Positions 26,881 to 36,215 are shown, counted from the first letter of the stretch. The stretch is 64,000 bases of DNA from Legionella bononiensis (GCF_016786215.1 NZ_JADOBG010000007.1:85076-149075); one strand, 5' to 3'. Notes: a model not told the origin generated them from the letters alone. Program-made: numbers and translations.

Positions 26881-27714
26881 GTGGGTAAACTGAATGCTGG
26901 TGGAATGGCGGCAATTGAAACTGAACGCGCAAAGCGAAGCGACGAAATAAGAACCTTAGTTTCAAAACCTTTTGATTCAAGTAATGTAGAACAACTGAAT
27001 ACACTGAAAAAATACATTGATGATTTTGAAAACAGCGCAAATTACATGTATGTATACCAAGCCTTAAGTAATGGTATGAAAGCCTGGGGAGCTTCATTCG
27101 TTGTCGCTAGATTTTTACCCATCCCTGATTTTATTAATCCTATCCTGTCCGCATGCCTCTACTTCGGTGTTTCCGGTTTTATCCTTGAGCGTTTCAGTAT
27201 CTCTGATTTTTATAATCAATTAACGGAGATGAAGCACCTGTATAACTGGTGTTTAAAAAACGGTAATGCACATTACGATGAACGCATTGATAATACTCAG
27301 AACCTTTTAAACCCGGATATCCAAAGAATGATAAAATTAATGGCCCCGTTATGTACAACTGAGTATATGATGGCCTGGCCCAAAGAAGCAGAACGGGTTG
27401 AGGAAAATCCGAGTTTAATATCCAGTGCCTTTTCCTTCGGCTATTCATTAATAACCTCTCCTTCTTCCTTTTTCCAAAAATCACCCCAGCCAAGCGGTGA
27501 CCAACAATTGAGGTTACATGACTTAAAAATAAGTGTTGAAACCCGAAGGTTAGATCTCAATGCATATGCTGGATTTAAACAAGCAATTGATTATTTCATG
27601 ACAAGTGTGACCAATACTGATTACAAAGCATTGTTGTGGTCAAAATGGGATGATTTAAAGAAGATGGCGCCTACACCGGTCACTGCTCTGCTTACGTCTC
27701 CTAAAATGGATTAA
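26881..27714 (+). CDS. Hypothetical protein, GTG start, candidate effector
   Basis: A 277-residue protein I cannot assign. It starts with GTG at 26881, six bases after a strong AAGGAGAGAG site, so the start is well supported. A hydrophobic stretch (FVVARFLPIPDFINPILSACLYFGVSGFIL, about residues 65-95) is likely a membrane hairpin, and the rest is helical. It is divergent from the kinase and begins a two-gene set with the next orphan; a hairpin at 27719-27755 separates them. A TATAAA lies at about 26847-26852. Confidence 0.65.
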   Translation: MGKLNAGGMAAIETERAKRSDEIRTLVSKPFDSSNVEQLNTLKKYIDDFENSANYMYVYQALSNGMKAWGASFVVARFLPIPDFINPILSACLYFGVSGFILERFSISDFYNQLTEMKHLYNWCLKNGNAHYDERIDNTQNLLNPDIQRMIKLMAPLCTTEYMMAWPKEAERVEENPSLISSAFSFGYSLITSPSSFFQKSPQPSGDQQLRLHDLKISVETRRLDLNAYAGFKQAIDYFMTSVTNTDYKALLWSKWDDLKKMAPTPVTALLTSPKMD

Positions 27715-27718
27715 TAAT

Positions 27719-27755
27719 TATACCAACCGGCCAGTTCTTAGGGGCGGTTGGTATA
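27719..27755 (+). terminator. Strong hairpin between two orphan genes
   Basis: TATACCAACCG (27719-27729) and CGGTTGGTATA (27745-27755) form a perfect 11-bp stem with a 15-nt loop, starting 4 bp after the stop of the upstream gene. A T-run is absent (GTGATAATTT), so it may attenuate rather than end transcription into the next gene. Confidence 0.6.
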
Positions 27756-27793
27756 GTGATAATTTAATTGATTTATGATAAAGGGTGAATAAA

Positions 27794-28831
27794 ATGGCAT
27801 GTATTTTTACCAATAAACCACTGCTTGAGAAAGAATACAAACGCTTGTTTTTAGAAAAACTATCTACCCTGACGAAATTAAAAGAGTGTTTATCAGCTCG
27901 CTATGACAAAAAGGAAATTACTGATGCTGAACTAAAAGGTGTTTTATCAAATAATCATAAAAAAATATATGATTTTATTGGGCGCAGTAATGAAAATAGA
28001 CTCCGTTATTTTTTCGGGCACTCAGCACAAAGTGATTTACGTGACGCGCAAATAAGACTAATAGACCGATTGATTCTTGACAGCATCCATTTTGAAGTAA
28101 TCAATATGTTGATGTTACAATTCGACAATGAGTACAGTAACAATCTGACGGAGATTGAGAAAGAGTGGCATAACGAACTACATGATCATGCGCAACTTGG
28201 TCCGCTACCGAATAAACTTATCATTCAGAATGCAATTAAATCAATTAAAAACAGCGTGTTTAAAGATCTGGTTTTCCCTGAAAACAAATCAGTCGCGCTT
28301 TTTCATGTGAATGGACAGAGTATTATTCCTAATAAACACGTTTTTATAAATTGGTTATCTCAATCAAATACCAAATCACCAATTAAAGCAGAGCATTCTA
28401 TTTATGCTGTTGTCGCTGCAGCCCTAATTGCACTATTTGCATTTGCTTTTTTCATCGTTTCATGGGGTCTTCCGGGTGCTACGGCAGCAGGACTTGGGGG
28501 TGCTGTTGCCGCATCATTAAATCCAGCAGGCTTTGCAATCGGCCTGTTTGTTGCGTTCCTCTTAAGCGGATTGATAAGTTATGCTTGCTCTAATCCGTTA
28601 AAAGGTTCGATTGATACAATAGATTCATCCTTATCCAGTCCAGGACATTGCCCCAATCGATCATCTACCGAGTTCATTATCGGTAAATTACCCAAAAGAG
28701 AACAGACTGATGCATTAAATAATCAACCTCCAACAGATGAATTTAATGCATTATTTACTCATACTAAAACGCTGTTAGAAGATGCAATGAATAATGAAGG
28801 ACTAAATACACAATTAAATCCAAATCTATAA
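27794..28831 (+). CDS. Hypothetical two-helix membrane protein, candidate effector
   Basis: A 345-residue protein. Residues 1-190 are hydrophilic and helical, followed by two hydrophobic Ala/Gly-rich segments (about 200-222 and 240-262) forming a hairpin, then a Ser/Pro-rich tail. This layout resembles membrane-associated Legionella effectors, but no family is recognised. The ATG at 27794 (MACIFTNKPLL) follows AAAGGGTG; a GTG at 27785 is less likely. Its last 6 bp overlap the stop of the convergent PDE gene. Confidence 0.65.
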   Translation: MACIFTNKPLLEKEYKRLFLEKLSTLTKLKECLSARYDKKEITDAELKGVLSNNHKKIYDFIGRSNENRLRYFFGHSAQSDLRDAQIRLIDRLILDSIHFEVINMLMLQFDNEYSNNLTEIEKEWHNELHDHAQLGPLPNKLIIQNAIKSIKNSVFKDLVFPENKSVALFHVNGQSIIPNKHVFINWLSQSNTKSPIKAEHSIYAVVAAALIALFAFAFFIVSWGLPGATAAGLGGAVAASLNPAGFAIGLFVAFLLSGLISYACSNPLKGSIDTIDSSLSSPGHCPNRSSTEFIIGKLPKREQTDALNNQPPTDEFNALFTHTKTLLEDAMNNEGLNTQLNPNL

Positions 28832-30235
28832 ATTCTTAATTCTATAGGGTGGGTTCATAAAATCGTTCACATTTCTTTGTAAAAAGCGATTATTTTTGCT
28901 GAAAAATCTCTCACTTCCTGAATAATCTCGTATCGCGGAGTTAGGTACAACTATGCTAGGGGATTGGTTATTTTCAGATGATGAACTGCAGACTGTATTG
29001 ACTTGATGCTCTGATGTACCATCAAGCTGCGTTTTATTTTTATCACTAATGAGAGTACTCCAATCAAAATCTATGCTACAAAGATCTATAAACGCTTTTT
29101 TTACATCTGCAACAGTATTAACCATTGCATATGGGTTGCCAGAATAAGTCCCCATTGATTCTGCCTGTAACTCTTTCACGACTACTGAAGCACCAGTTTG
29201 TTTACAATATTTTGCTGCAAGTACCAGAGTTTGATGAGTTAATTCATTCAATAACGCATCATCAATAGGACCTAGCAGAATATAAAACACAGATTTTACC
29301 TGTTTAGAGATAGGATCCAGACTTGAAAAACATCGAATTAAATCGGCATTATGCACCAATTTAAATAACTGCTTAAACACACCGATTTTTATTCTATTGC
29401 CTTCGGTTAATGGCTCAAGAAAATGATTAACCATTGGAATTGGACTTTTATAATCAAAACTGCTCACAATCGCATGTACTAAATCCGTGTCATATTCCAA
29501 CTTTAAAGCAATTCTTCTAAAAATTTCCGCCGAACGCACACTGTAATCTGGATCACTTGACCAACCCATTTCATTGGTTCTCCCGGAACGATATAAAAAC
29601 AAAGCCAACTCGAGACAGCTCTTTTCTTCATCCGTAAGCGTCAGGACTGGATTTAAAACATTCGCTGCAGGTAGTTCTATTGCAATTAATCGTATACTTT
29701 TTAGTGCTGTATTAAGCAGTTTAACCAAACGAATACTGTGTGTCGTCCCATGATTTGGACGAAATGCAAATTTATTCCACCGAACGTCATATTCAAGAGG
29801 CTTATCCACGTAGGGAACTTCGATAATATCTTCGGATAGGAGTTGAAATAATTGATATTTGATGAATTCTGCATTGGGTAACTTCCAATACGCTATAAAT
29901 TCGGTAAGTTTTCTGTGAGCAATGAGAATTGGACGATTAAACTCAACTGAGAATTCCAAACCAAGAGGTAGTTCTATATGTTCACGATCTGGACCTATTA
30001 CTAAGAGGTTTTTAAGCTCCTTAAATTGGTCATCAGTTAATTCAAGGTTCAACTGCATCCCAACCTTCAAATGATCCAAACGCTCAACAGATGAATAATT
30101 AATTTCTTTTAGAAATCGAGTCAATATATGATTCAATGCATCTAAATCTGCTGTTTTTATATATTTTTGAAATTCATTTTGTATATTTAAAGCAACAATA
30201 TTTGAATCTACAAAATCTAGTTTAATCGTAAACAT
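28826..30235 (-). CDS. SidE-type phosphodiesterase (PDE) domain protein, candidate effector
   Basis: A 469-residue protein whose centre matches the PDE domain of SidE-family ubiquitin-modifying effectors and of DupA/DupB. Key segments in order: IEVPYVDKP, FRPNHGTTHSIRL with His162 and His166, YRSGRTNEMGW with Glu222, and KLVHNADLIRCF with His295. These correspond to the His/Glu/His set that forms the phosphoribosyl-ubiquitin pocket in SdeA. There is no mART R-S-ExE set, so a stand-alone PDE is expected, either removing phosphoribosyl-ubiquitin (Dup-like) or acting on another phosphodiester. A flexible Ser-rich C-terminus follows. The upstream gene at 30416-32713 is a paralogue. Confidence 0.8.
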   Translation of the reverse strand: MFTIKLDFVDSNIVALNIQNEFQKYIKTADLDALNHILTRFLKEINYSSVERLDHLKVGMQLNLELTDDQFKELKNLLVIGPDREHIELPLGLEFSVEFNRPILIAHRKLTEFIAYWKLPNAEFIKYQLFQLLSEDIIEVPYVDKPLEYDVRWNKFAFRPNHGTTHSIRLVKLLNTALKSIRLIAIELPAANVLNPVLTLTDEEKSCLELALFLYRSGRTNEMGWSSDPDYSVRSAEIFRRIALKLEYDTDLVHAIVSSFDYKSPIPMVNHFLEPLTEGNRIKIGVFKQLFKLVHNADLIRCFSSLDPISKQVKSVFYILLGPIDDALLNELTHQTLVLAAKYCKQTGASVVVKELQAESMGTYSGNPYAMVNTVADVKKAFIDLCSIDFDWSTLISDKNKTQLDGTSEHQVNTVCSSSSENNQSPSIVVPNSAIRDYSGSERFFSKNNRFLQRNVNDFMNPPYRIKNL

Positions 30236-30415
30236 TCCATTTCCTTTTACTCTGCCTATGGGCTAACGACAGTATTGGGTTGGGCCTTGCTCAACACGAT
30301 TCAATTTGCACCAAATTCTTCAACACGCATGCTTAAGGCTATAAAACAAAGAGCACATTGTATCAAAAATGCGCTAAAATATCCACTAAATAATACGCAC
30401 GAACAGGAAAAAATT

Positions 30416-32713
30416 TTAATTCGTGCTGCATGTCCAAAATGAAGCGCTACCAGAATCAGAAAACAAAAAGCACTCCTCTTCATCTTCAGCAGGAACAACC
30501 TCCTTTTTCACCACGTATTGACTCAAATCACGATCGCCCTTGATAAAGGTATCGAAGAACTTGTAACTATGCTGAGGTTCAGTTTCTGGCGCTTTTTCAA
30601 CAAGGGCCTGTGTCGGTCCTTTAAAAGCCATCACTGACAATTCATTAACTGTTTTTTCAAATTCTTCACGCAATTGATCCTTCATATTAAGATAGTTGGT
30701 AACAACTAATTGCTCAGCAATTTTAGCATTTAATAATTTGGGAACGAACAAACGTACTTGTAATGTATACTGGTTTGGTACTTGCCCACCAAAGGCCTTT
30801 AATTGTACTAAGGTTTCGAGAGCGCTTGGATTGTCACTGTCTACAATTCCATTTTGTTTTGATATATAGGCAATCTCATCAACTAAATGATGTGGAATTA
30901 AATATTGATAGAGTACCCCTTGCTTCCCAAAACGTTCATCTGTAATCAGTTTATTAAACTTGGCGAGCAACTCCTCTCGTAGTGCTTCCTGTCCCTTCAA
31001 TAAGCCCATACTATCTAAAATAGTATTGATTAAATGCTTAAAATCAAGTTGAGTGACCGATAAATTATTATAAAAATAATCTACACTGGATTCATCAGAT
31101 GCATAATCGGCATTTTGCCACAAACTCGGATTGCAGGATAATAAATGCCATAAATTATATTCATTATTATCCAACGCATTAGCTTGAGACATAATTTTTT
31201 TTATTTGGTCAATACTATCACAGGCAGTAGCAGTAGCTGAGGGTTTTGAGTTAATTCCACGTATCCAGACAATAGAATTCGAACCTCCCTTCAGTTGTAT
31301 CAACTTACGACAGAACAGATCCAACGCATAGCTGGCTTTGGTCGTTGAGTGATAGACACTAACATGGGTGTTTAGATATTCCCTCTCTATATCAATGCAT
31401 TTATCCGTCGGAATCATATCAATACTTTTACGATCCCATCCATCAGCGTACTTAATATTCTGGCCTTTTTTGTCATGCGCTTTAAGAAGAAAGGAACCTG
31501 ATTTCTTATCAAATTCAGTATGATGCTCATCCTCAATCCATAATTGTGTTGGTGGCATAAAACTAGGATTACATTCTGGCTTCACGCATATCAGCTTAAA
31601 AAGCACTAATTTAGGGGAATTGGCTGATTCTACTGCCAGTCTTCTATTCCATGTAGTATTGAGTTCTTTGGATTTTGCTCCAGTAACCGTGGCTCCTGTC
31701 AGATGACAAAGAGTTACCGCATATGCTAGAAAGTGATCAGAGACGGCACTGACTTTAACACTAGGATCAAGCAACTTGCTTAATTCTTCTTCGATAGGTC
31801 TTTTTATCTCTTGATAATTATCGAAACATCGAACCAAATCGCTTTCATGACTTAACTTCAATAGCTTAGTGAATAAATGGGCTTTCTCTCTGGTTTCTTC
31901 AATACTATGTTGGTTTAATTGGTTTTTAACTTGAATTTCTGCATGATAATCAAAACAGTTTGCCATAAGATCAACTAATACAGGATTAAATTCTAACTCT
32001 AAAGCTATTTGTTTGAATATGGCCGCGGAACGTGGTCCATAAGTTCCATCGCCATGCCATGGTAATTCATTTGTTCTACCCGACCGAAATAAAAATGCTG
32101 CTAACTGCAAACAGGCATTCTCTTCAGCAGAAAACGATTGAGCAATGAAACGATACTTCTTATTTCCATTTAACTGAATACAGGTGAGGAAATTAGTCGC
32201 TAATTCCATTTGCCTGATAGCATGAGTTGTTCCATGATTCTGATGAAAGGCTACACGATCAAAAAATTGTAAAAATTCATCAGGTTCGTCTACATAGGGA
32301 ATTTCAATAAGATCTTGAGATAATTGCTCATAAAGGGAAAATCCTAAATCTCTGGGAGACTCCCAGTACCTGTGGAATCGTTCAAGGCTCCCATAGGAAA
32401 ATAGTACGGGTAATTTTTTATCTATAGGTGAGCACTGCAGATCCGTTGGCAGTACCACTGCTTTTTTACTGATGCCAACAGTTAATACATGATAAAAACT
32501 GTTTTCAAGGGACAAAGAATCAAATTTTAATTCATACGTTTGATTGGATGTTAAATCAAGTTCGGGTACAGACACTTTATTATCTAACAACCATTGTTTT
32601 AGATCTGAAGTTAAATTGGGTACATCTTTTTTCTTAATATATTTTACAAATTGATCATTAATGATTAATTTACAAAACACATCATTTACAGCACTCAGGG
32701 AGAATTTTATCAT
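30416..32713 (-). CDS. SidE-type PDE domain protein with large C-terminal extension, candidate effector
   Basis: A 765-residue paralogue of the protein at 28826-30235. The PDE domain has IEIPYVDEP, FHQNHGTTHAIR (His160, His164), FRSGRTNELPW (Glu216) and KLSHESDLVRCF (His289), so the expected catalytic residues are kept. From about residue 380 it carries a further domain of about 350 residues, including HVSVYHSTTKASYALDLF and WIRGINSKP, that I do not recognise; this could add substrate choice or a second activity. Its promoter lies in the mutH-tail repeat just upstream and has a PmrA-like tandem box with TATAAT. The 180-bp gap to its paralogue shows nothing notable. The two probably arose by tandem duplication. 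Confidence 0.8.
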   Translation of the reverse strand: MIKFSLSAVNDVFCKLIINDQFVKYIKKKDVPNLTSDLKQWLLDNKVSVPELDLTSNQTYELKFDSLSLENSFYHVLTVGISKKAVVLPTDLQCSPIDKKLPVLFSYGSLERFHRYWESPRDLGFSLYEQLSQDLIEIPYVDEPDEFLQFFDRVAFHQNHGTTHAIRQMELATNFLTCIQLNGNKKYRFIAQSFSAEENACLQLAAFLFRSGRTNELPWHGDGTYGPRSAAIFKQIALELEFNPVLVDLMANCFDYHAEIQVKNQLNQHSIEETREKAHLFTKLLKLSHESDLVRCFDNYQEIKRPIEEELSKLLDPSVKVSAVSDHFLAYAVTLCHLTGATVTGAKSKELNTTWNRRLAVESANSPKLVLFKLICVKPECNPSFMPPTQLWIEDEHHTEFDKKSGSFLLKAHDKKGQNIKYADGWDRKSIDMIPTDKCIDIEREYLNTHVSVYHSTTKASYALDLFCRKLIQLKGGSNSIVWIRGINSKPSATATACDSIDQIKKIMSQANALDNNEYNLWHLLSCNPSLWQNADYASDESSVDYFYNNLSVTQLDFKHLINTILDSMGLLKGQEALREELLAKFNKLITDERFGKQGVLYQYLIPHHLVDEIAYISKQNGIVDSDNPSALETLVQLKAFGGQVPNQYTLQVRLFVPKLLNAKIAEQLVVTNYLNMKDQLREEFEKTVNELSVMAFKGPTQALVEKAPETEPQHSYKFFDTFIKGDRDLSQYVVKKEVVPAEDEEECFLFSDSGSASFWTCSTN

Positions 32714-32757
32714 ATTAATATTTCAACACCTTGAACAACAAACAAACGAATTGTGAG

Positions 32758-32790
32758 ATTATATCAAAATATTATTAAGTTTTTCTTAAC
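32758..32790 (-). promoter_or_regulatory. PmrA-like tandem box and -10 inside the mutH-tail remnant
   Basis: On the minus strand GTTAAGAAA (32790-32782), two bases, CTTAATAAT (32779-32771), seven bases, then TATAAT (32763-32758). It drives the PDE gene starting at 32713. Geometry is the same as at 16706-16738 and 36140-36172. Confidence 0.6.
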
Positions 32791-33017
32791 AACTGTAATT
32801 AAGTAGGATTTGAAAGGTAAATCAGCTGCGAAAATAAAATCCGAGAGGTAAAGTCTTCACGTTATTACCGTCGCAATCATAACAAAAACATAAAGACTTA
32901 CCATTTGCTGCTTTTGGTCGGACTTGCAAATAAGTTCCAACTGCGGCATTAATCTATTCAAGAGTTCCAGTACTGATTTGTAAGGTCAAATAATCCTAAT
33001 CTGCTGATAAAACAACC
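32762..33017. repeat. 256-bp direct repeat of the mutH 3' end, copy A
   Basis: This block aligns base for base with 36573-36828 without gaps; I count about 26 differences by eye. It covers the last about 77 codons of mutH, the stop codon and 24 bp beyond. It lies between the PDE gene and the ankyrin gene. Copy B is joined to the intact mutH. Confidence 0.85.
32786..33017 (-). pseudogene. mutH 3'-terminal remnant
   Basis: Read leftward, the frame gives LSAD, stop, DYLTLQISTGTLE, stop, INAAVGTYLQVRPKAANGK and so on to the native LLNYSC end. Trp and His codons of mutH have become TAG and a Ser codon TGA. It has no start and three in-frame stops, so it cannot encode MutH and is a decayed fragment. 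Confidence 0.85.
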
Positions 33018-33034
33018 CAAGATAAGGTTTGTGA

Positions 33035-36000
33035 TTAAACTACAGCCATAGGTCTATCCAAATTGTCACAATCAGTGTCATTAGAAGTAAAGCTCTCAAA
33101 AATCTTATAAAAAAGAAATGCTAGCTGACCAATAACTGGAGTTAAGAACAATAGAATGAGCCAAATTGGATAATGATTTTTCTCAGCAGGTGGTTCTTCG
33201 GGTTTAAAAAAGCGAGGAACAGAATTATATCCAGAACTCTTGGATGAGGTATCGCCCAGTGAAGGAGGTTGTGATAGAGATGAAGCCCTCAAATTGCTTC
33301 TATTGTCCACAACTTTATCCATCTCTTGGGGCTCTTGATTTAATAGTGAGTCGGAAACATCAATCGGTGGATGGATTAAAGAGAGATTGTCCATACCCCC
33401 ACCATTACTGTCATTCTCCGATACAACAAAAACCACACGTGTATTGTCCTCTATTTCTTCTTGAGGTATCGATGTTGAATTTGGATTTGGTAAATTAGAA
33501 TCAACGATAAGTTGTGAAAGATTGATAACACACTCACTGTTCTCTTCAGGCACAGGATTAACAACATTCACCAATGCAGTATCCTCTCCTTTTTCTTCGT
33601 GCGACTTTTCTGCGCCCTCAACGTCAGGTAGGCTGTCAACGTTATGAGCGCTCATCCTAGTTTTTCTTAATTGAAAATCAACAAACTCTGAAGGTAAGTT
33701 CTCTGTAGCTAACGGATAGTTCTCAATGACAAGCTCAATCAATTCCCATTGATGCTCATTAATAAGCATCAAAAAGGGTGTTTTTCCCTTAGTATTTAAG
33801 GCAAAAACATCGGCACCTTTTAAAATTAAAAACTTAACTACATCCCAATTACTATTCATAATTGCGTAATGGAGAGGAGTAGATTGATCGGTGTCCACGC
33901 TGTTAATATCAAATCGTTCAAGAAAAAATTGTACCTGGTCAACCCCCCCTTGTTGCGTAGCATAATGCAATAACGTTATTTTCTTAGATGTACCAGGATG
34001 TCGGGAATTAATGTCTACACCATGTTCTAAACCAAAAGTGATTAATGGAACAGGACAACCTATTAAGGCAAACATCATAGAAGGGTGTTGTTTCAATTGG
34101 ATGTTTTGTAAGGCTACTCCTTGTTTGATTAACGTTGAGAATACTATCTGTATTAGCTCATATTGTCCGTGCAGAAAAAGTTGATCTAACAGAGGACCTG
34201 CTTCGACAATTTCAACCTGATGCTCAATCAAATACTTTACTTTATCCCATTGTGTCAATTTTGCTGCACAGGTCATCATCGTCCCTAAATGTCCTTTAGT
34301 ATAAGCAGCATCAACTTGAGGAATGAGAACTTTACAACGCTCCCAAATGTAATCTGTGTCAATGTACAGCATATTGCTTTTCCATTCCTCGGACAGTTGA
34401 ACATTATGTTCTATAGAGCAATATATCTGTGTGATTGCTTGATTACTAAGAGCAAAATCTACAGGATATTTGTCTCTAATGTCCCATTCTTTGCCATTTT
34501 TATAAGCTAACTCGCACCAGCTCATTATTTGTTGCTCATCAAGGAGTACCTTGGTTTTAGCGGTTTGGGGTAAAAAATCTAATTTGGATTGAGGATTTGC
34601 TTTATGATATATCCATTCAAGCAAAGGGAAATTTGGCATAGCTAATACGTATTGCTCCACGGAATCTCGGTAATTACCATACCCTGGAAGCTGGCCAGGA
34701 CGCATGGCTTTAAGCAGCCCATTGTTAAAAACTGTTTGGGTTTGCCCTCCTGTTCCTACTAATACCCTAGGCACTTGGTGTACTTTGCAGAGCTGTTTAG
34801 CGAAAGACATGAATAAGTCAGCCAACAATTGGGAATTTTGCGGTTTATTTCTAAAATCAAGGGGACTCTCAATGGAGTCCAATACCATAGAGCCATCCTT
34901 AGCGCGGAAAGCCCAACATTGAGCCACAATATTCTGATTCTTATCCGTTACCGTATAAAAACCTCCATTAGGATTAGTTATACCATCAACAGCACAGGAT
35001 TCCCCTTGACCTCCCATAAATTGGCAACAGCTGGTCAATTTACCTAAAATGGCTGCCTGTGGATCTGAAGGTGAAAGTTTTTGTAAGCGATAATCTGCAT
35101 AGCCAGGGTTAATATCAGCACCCAATAAGGTCACATTAGGGATTGCTTTTTCATCATCCTGAGGTTTAAGACTTAAGTATTCATCAAACTTGGCTTCGGG
35201 AATACTGTATTTGAAAAATAATGCAGCGGCTTCTGGGTTTTCAGACGCTCGATCATAAACGATTTGATTAGCAATCAGCGCTATTACTGGCAAGGGGGTT
35301 TTCAACGATAAAAATTTTTTGTAAGCATCCTCCGATTTTCTGTTTATCATGTGTTTATTTTTCTTCAATTTCTCATCGATATATTGGTCTTCCGTTTGGG
35401 CTTTGGACCATAAATTCTGTATTTCTTCTTGAGCAATTCCCTTATATTGTTCAGTTACTGTATCCGTTATTTGCTTGATGTTTTCTTGTTTAAACTGTTT
35501 TATTTTTTTATGGGACTCAGCATTTAATTTTCCTCTATCGTTTTGAGCTAAAAACCTACGTGCTTCATTTTCTAAAATCTTATCGACTTCTTTTCTGATT
35601 TTTTTTGAATATCTTTTATTAAAAAATAGGTCAAAATCCTGAATGTTGTGGAATTCTTCTTTTAATTCTCGCTCATAATTTTTTGATATTATCTCTGTTA
35701 AAACAGTTAGTATTCTACTTTTATTCTCTTTATTCGCTATATAGGCTTCTATTTTTGCAAAAAAAGGGGCTAAACGTAAAATGGTGTCTTGAGGACTGCT
35801 TGGTTGCGCATCAGCTATCAGTCTACGCCAACGCTCCGGGCTCCAATTATCTCCTGTAGGTATGTTAAACAAACAAGCATCATGAACGGGTTGTCGAGTG
35901 TTTTTATGAAGCTTTTGAAAACGGTCCAAATAACCTTTGATAGAATCTAAATTTCCAAATAATACTGCTAATTTATGAGCATGGACCCTTGCATTTTCGT

Positions 36001-36109
36001 TCTGCTGTTCTGCTGAAAAACCAGGGTGCTCTATCTGTTCTTTTTGTAATAAAAATTGAAATAGTTCATTATCAGAGGTGGTTGTGTCTGAATTTAGCTC
36101 AATCCCCAT
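33035..36109 (-). CDS. Large ankyrin-repeat protein with C-terminal membrane segment, candidate effector
   Basis: A 1024-residue protein. Residues 1-330 are helical and charged with coiled-coil character. Residues about 355-480 form a compact domain (LTSCCQFMGGQGESCAVDGI, GGFYTVTDKNQNIVAQCWAF, MVLDSIES) that is not recognised but has a conserved-enzyme look. Ankyrin repeats occupy about 710-805, with canonical STPLHYAIMNSNWDVVKFLILKGADV. A Ser/Glu-rich linker precedes one hydrophobic segment (YPIWLILLFLTPVIGQLAFLFY, about 985-1006) and a short tail. Ankyrin effectors of Legionella are a large group. The gene sits between two mutH-tail repeats and has its own PmrA-like promoter. Confidence 0.8.
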   Translation of the reverse strand: MGIELNSDTTTSDNELFQFLLQKEQIEHPGFSAEQQNENARVHAHKLAVLFGNLDSIKGYLDRFQKLHKNTRQPVHDACLFNIPTGDNWSPERWRRLIADAQPSSPQDTILRLAPFFAKIEAYIANKENKSRILTVLTEIISKNYERELKEEFHNIQDFDLFFNKRYSKKIRKEVDKILENEARRFLAQNDRGKLNAESHKKIKQFKQENIKQITDTVTEQYKGIAQEEIQNLWSKAQTEDQYIDEKLKKNKHMINRKSEDAYKKFLSLKTPLPVIALIANQIVYDRASENPEAAALFFKYSIPEAKFDEYLSLKPQDDEKAIPNVTLLGADINPGYADYRLQKLSPSDPQAAILGKLTSCCQFMGGQGESCAVDGITNPNGGFYTVTDKNQNIVAQCWAFRAKDGSMVLDSIESPLDFRNKPQNSQLLADLFMSFAKQLCKVHQVPRVLVGTGGQTQTVFNNGLLKAMRPGQLPGYGNYRDSVEQYVLAMPNFPLLEWIYHKANPQSKLDFLPQTAKTKVLLDEQQIMSWCELAYKNGKEWDIRDKYPVDFALSNQAITQIYCSIEHNVQLSEEWKSNMLYIDTDYIWERCKVLIPQVDAAYTKGHLGTMMTCAAKLTQWDKVKYLIEHQVEIVEAGPLLDQLFLHGQYELIQIVFSTLIKQGVALQNIQLKQHPSMMFALIGCPVPLITFGLEHGVDINSRHPGTSKKITLLHYATQQGGVDQVQFFLERFDINSVDTDQSTPLHYAIMNSNWDVVKFLILKGADVFALNTKGKTPFLMLINEHQWELIELVIENYPLATENLPSEFVDFQLRKTRMSAHNVDSLPDVEGAEKSHEEKGEDTALVNVVNPVPEENSECVINLSQLIVDSNLPNPNSTSIPQEEIEDNTRVVFVVSENDSNGGGMDNLSLIHPPIDVSDSLLNQEPQEMDKVVDNRSNLRASSLSQPPSLGDTSSKSSGYNSVPRFFKPEEPPAEKNHYPIWLILLFLTPVIGQLAFLFYKIFESFTSNDTDCDNLDRPMAVV

Positions 36110-36139
36110 AACAAATCCCCAAAAAACATACTGATTATA

Positions 36140-36172
36140 ATTATAAGAAATTTAAATTAACGCTTTATTAAG
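36140..36172 (-). promoter_or_regulatory. PmrA-like tandem box and -10 of the ankyrin gene
   Basis: On the minus strand CTTAATAAA (36172-36164), two bases, GTTAATTTA (36161-36153), seven bases, then TATAAT (36145-36140), 31 bp before the start codon at 36109. Confidence 0.6.
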
Positions 36173-36215
36173 CCTGGCGCTTCCTCTGATTACGAATAGC
36201 AAATTTGATATACAT

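Noticed and set aside
30301..30498. 65-codon leftward frame between the two PDE genes
   Set aside because: Hydrophobic and Cys-rich, it partly overlaps the end of the larger PDE gene in another frame and has no ribosome-binding site.
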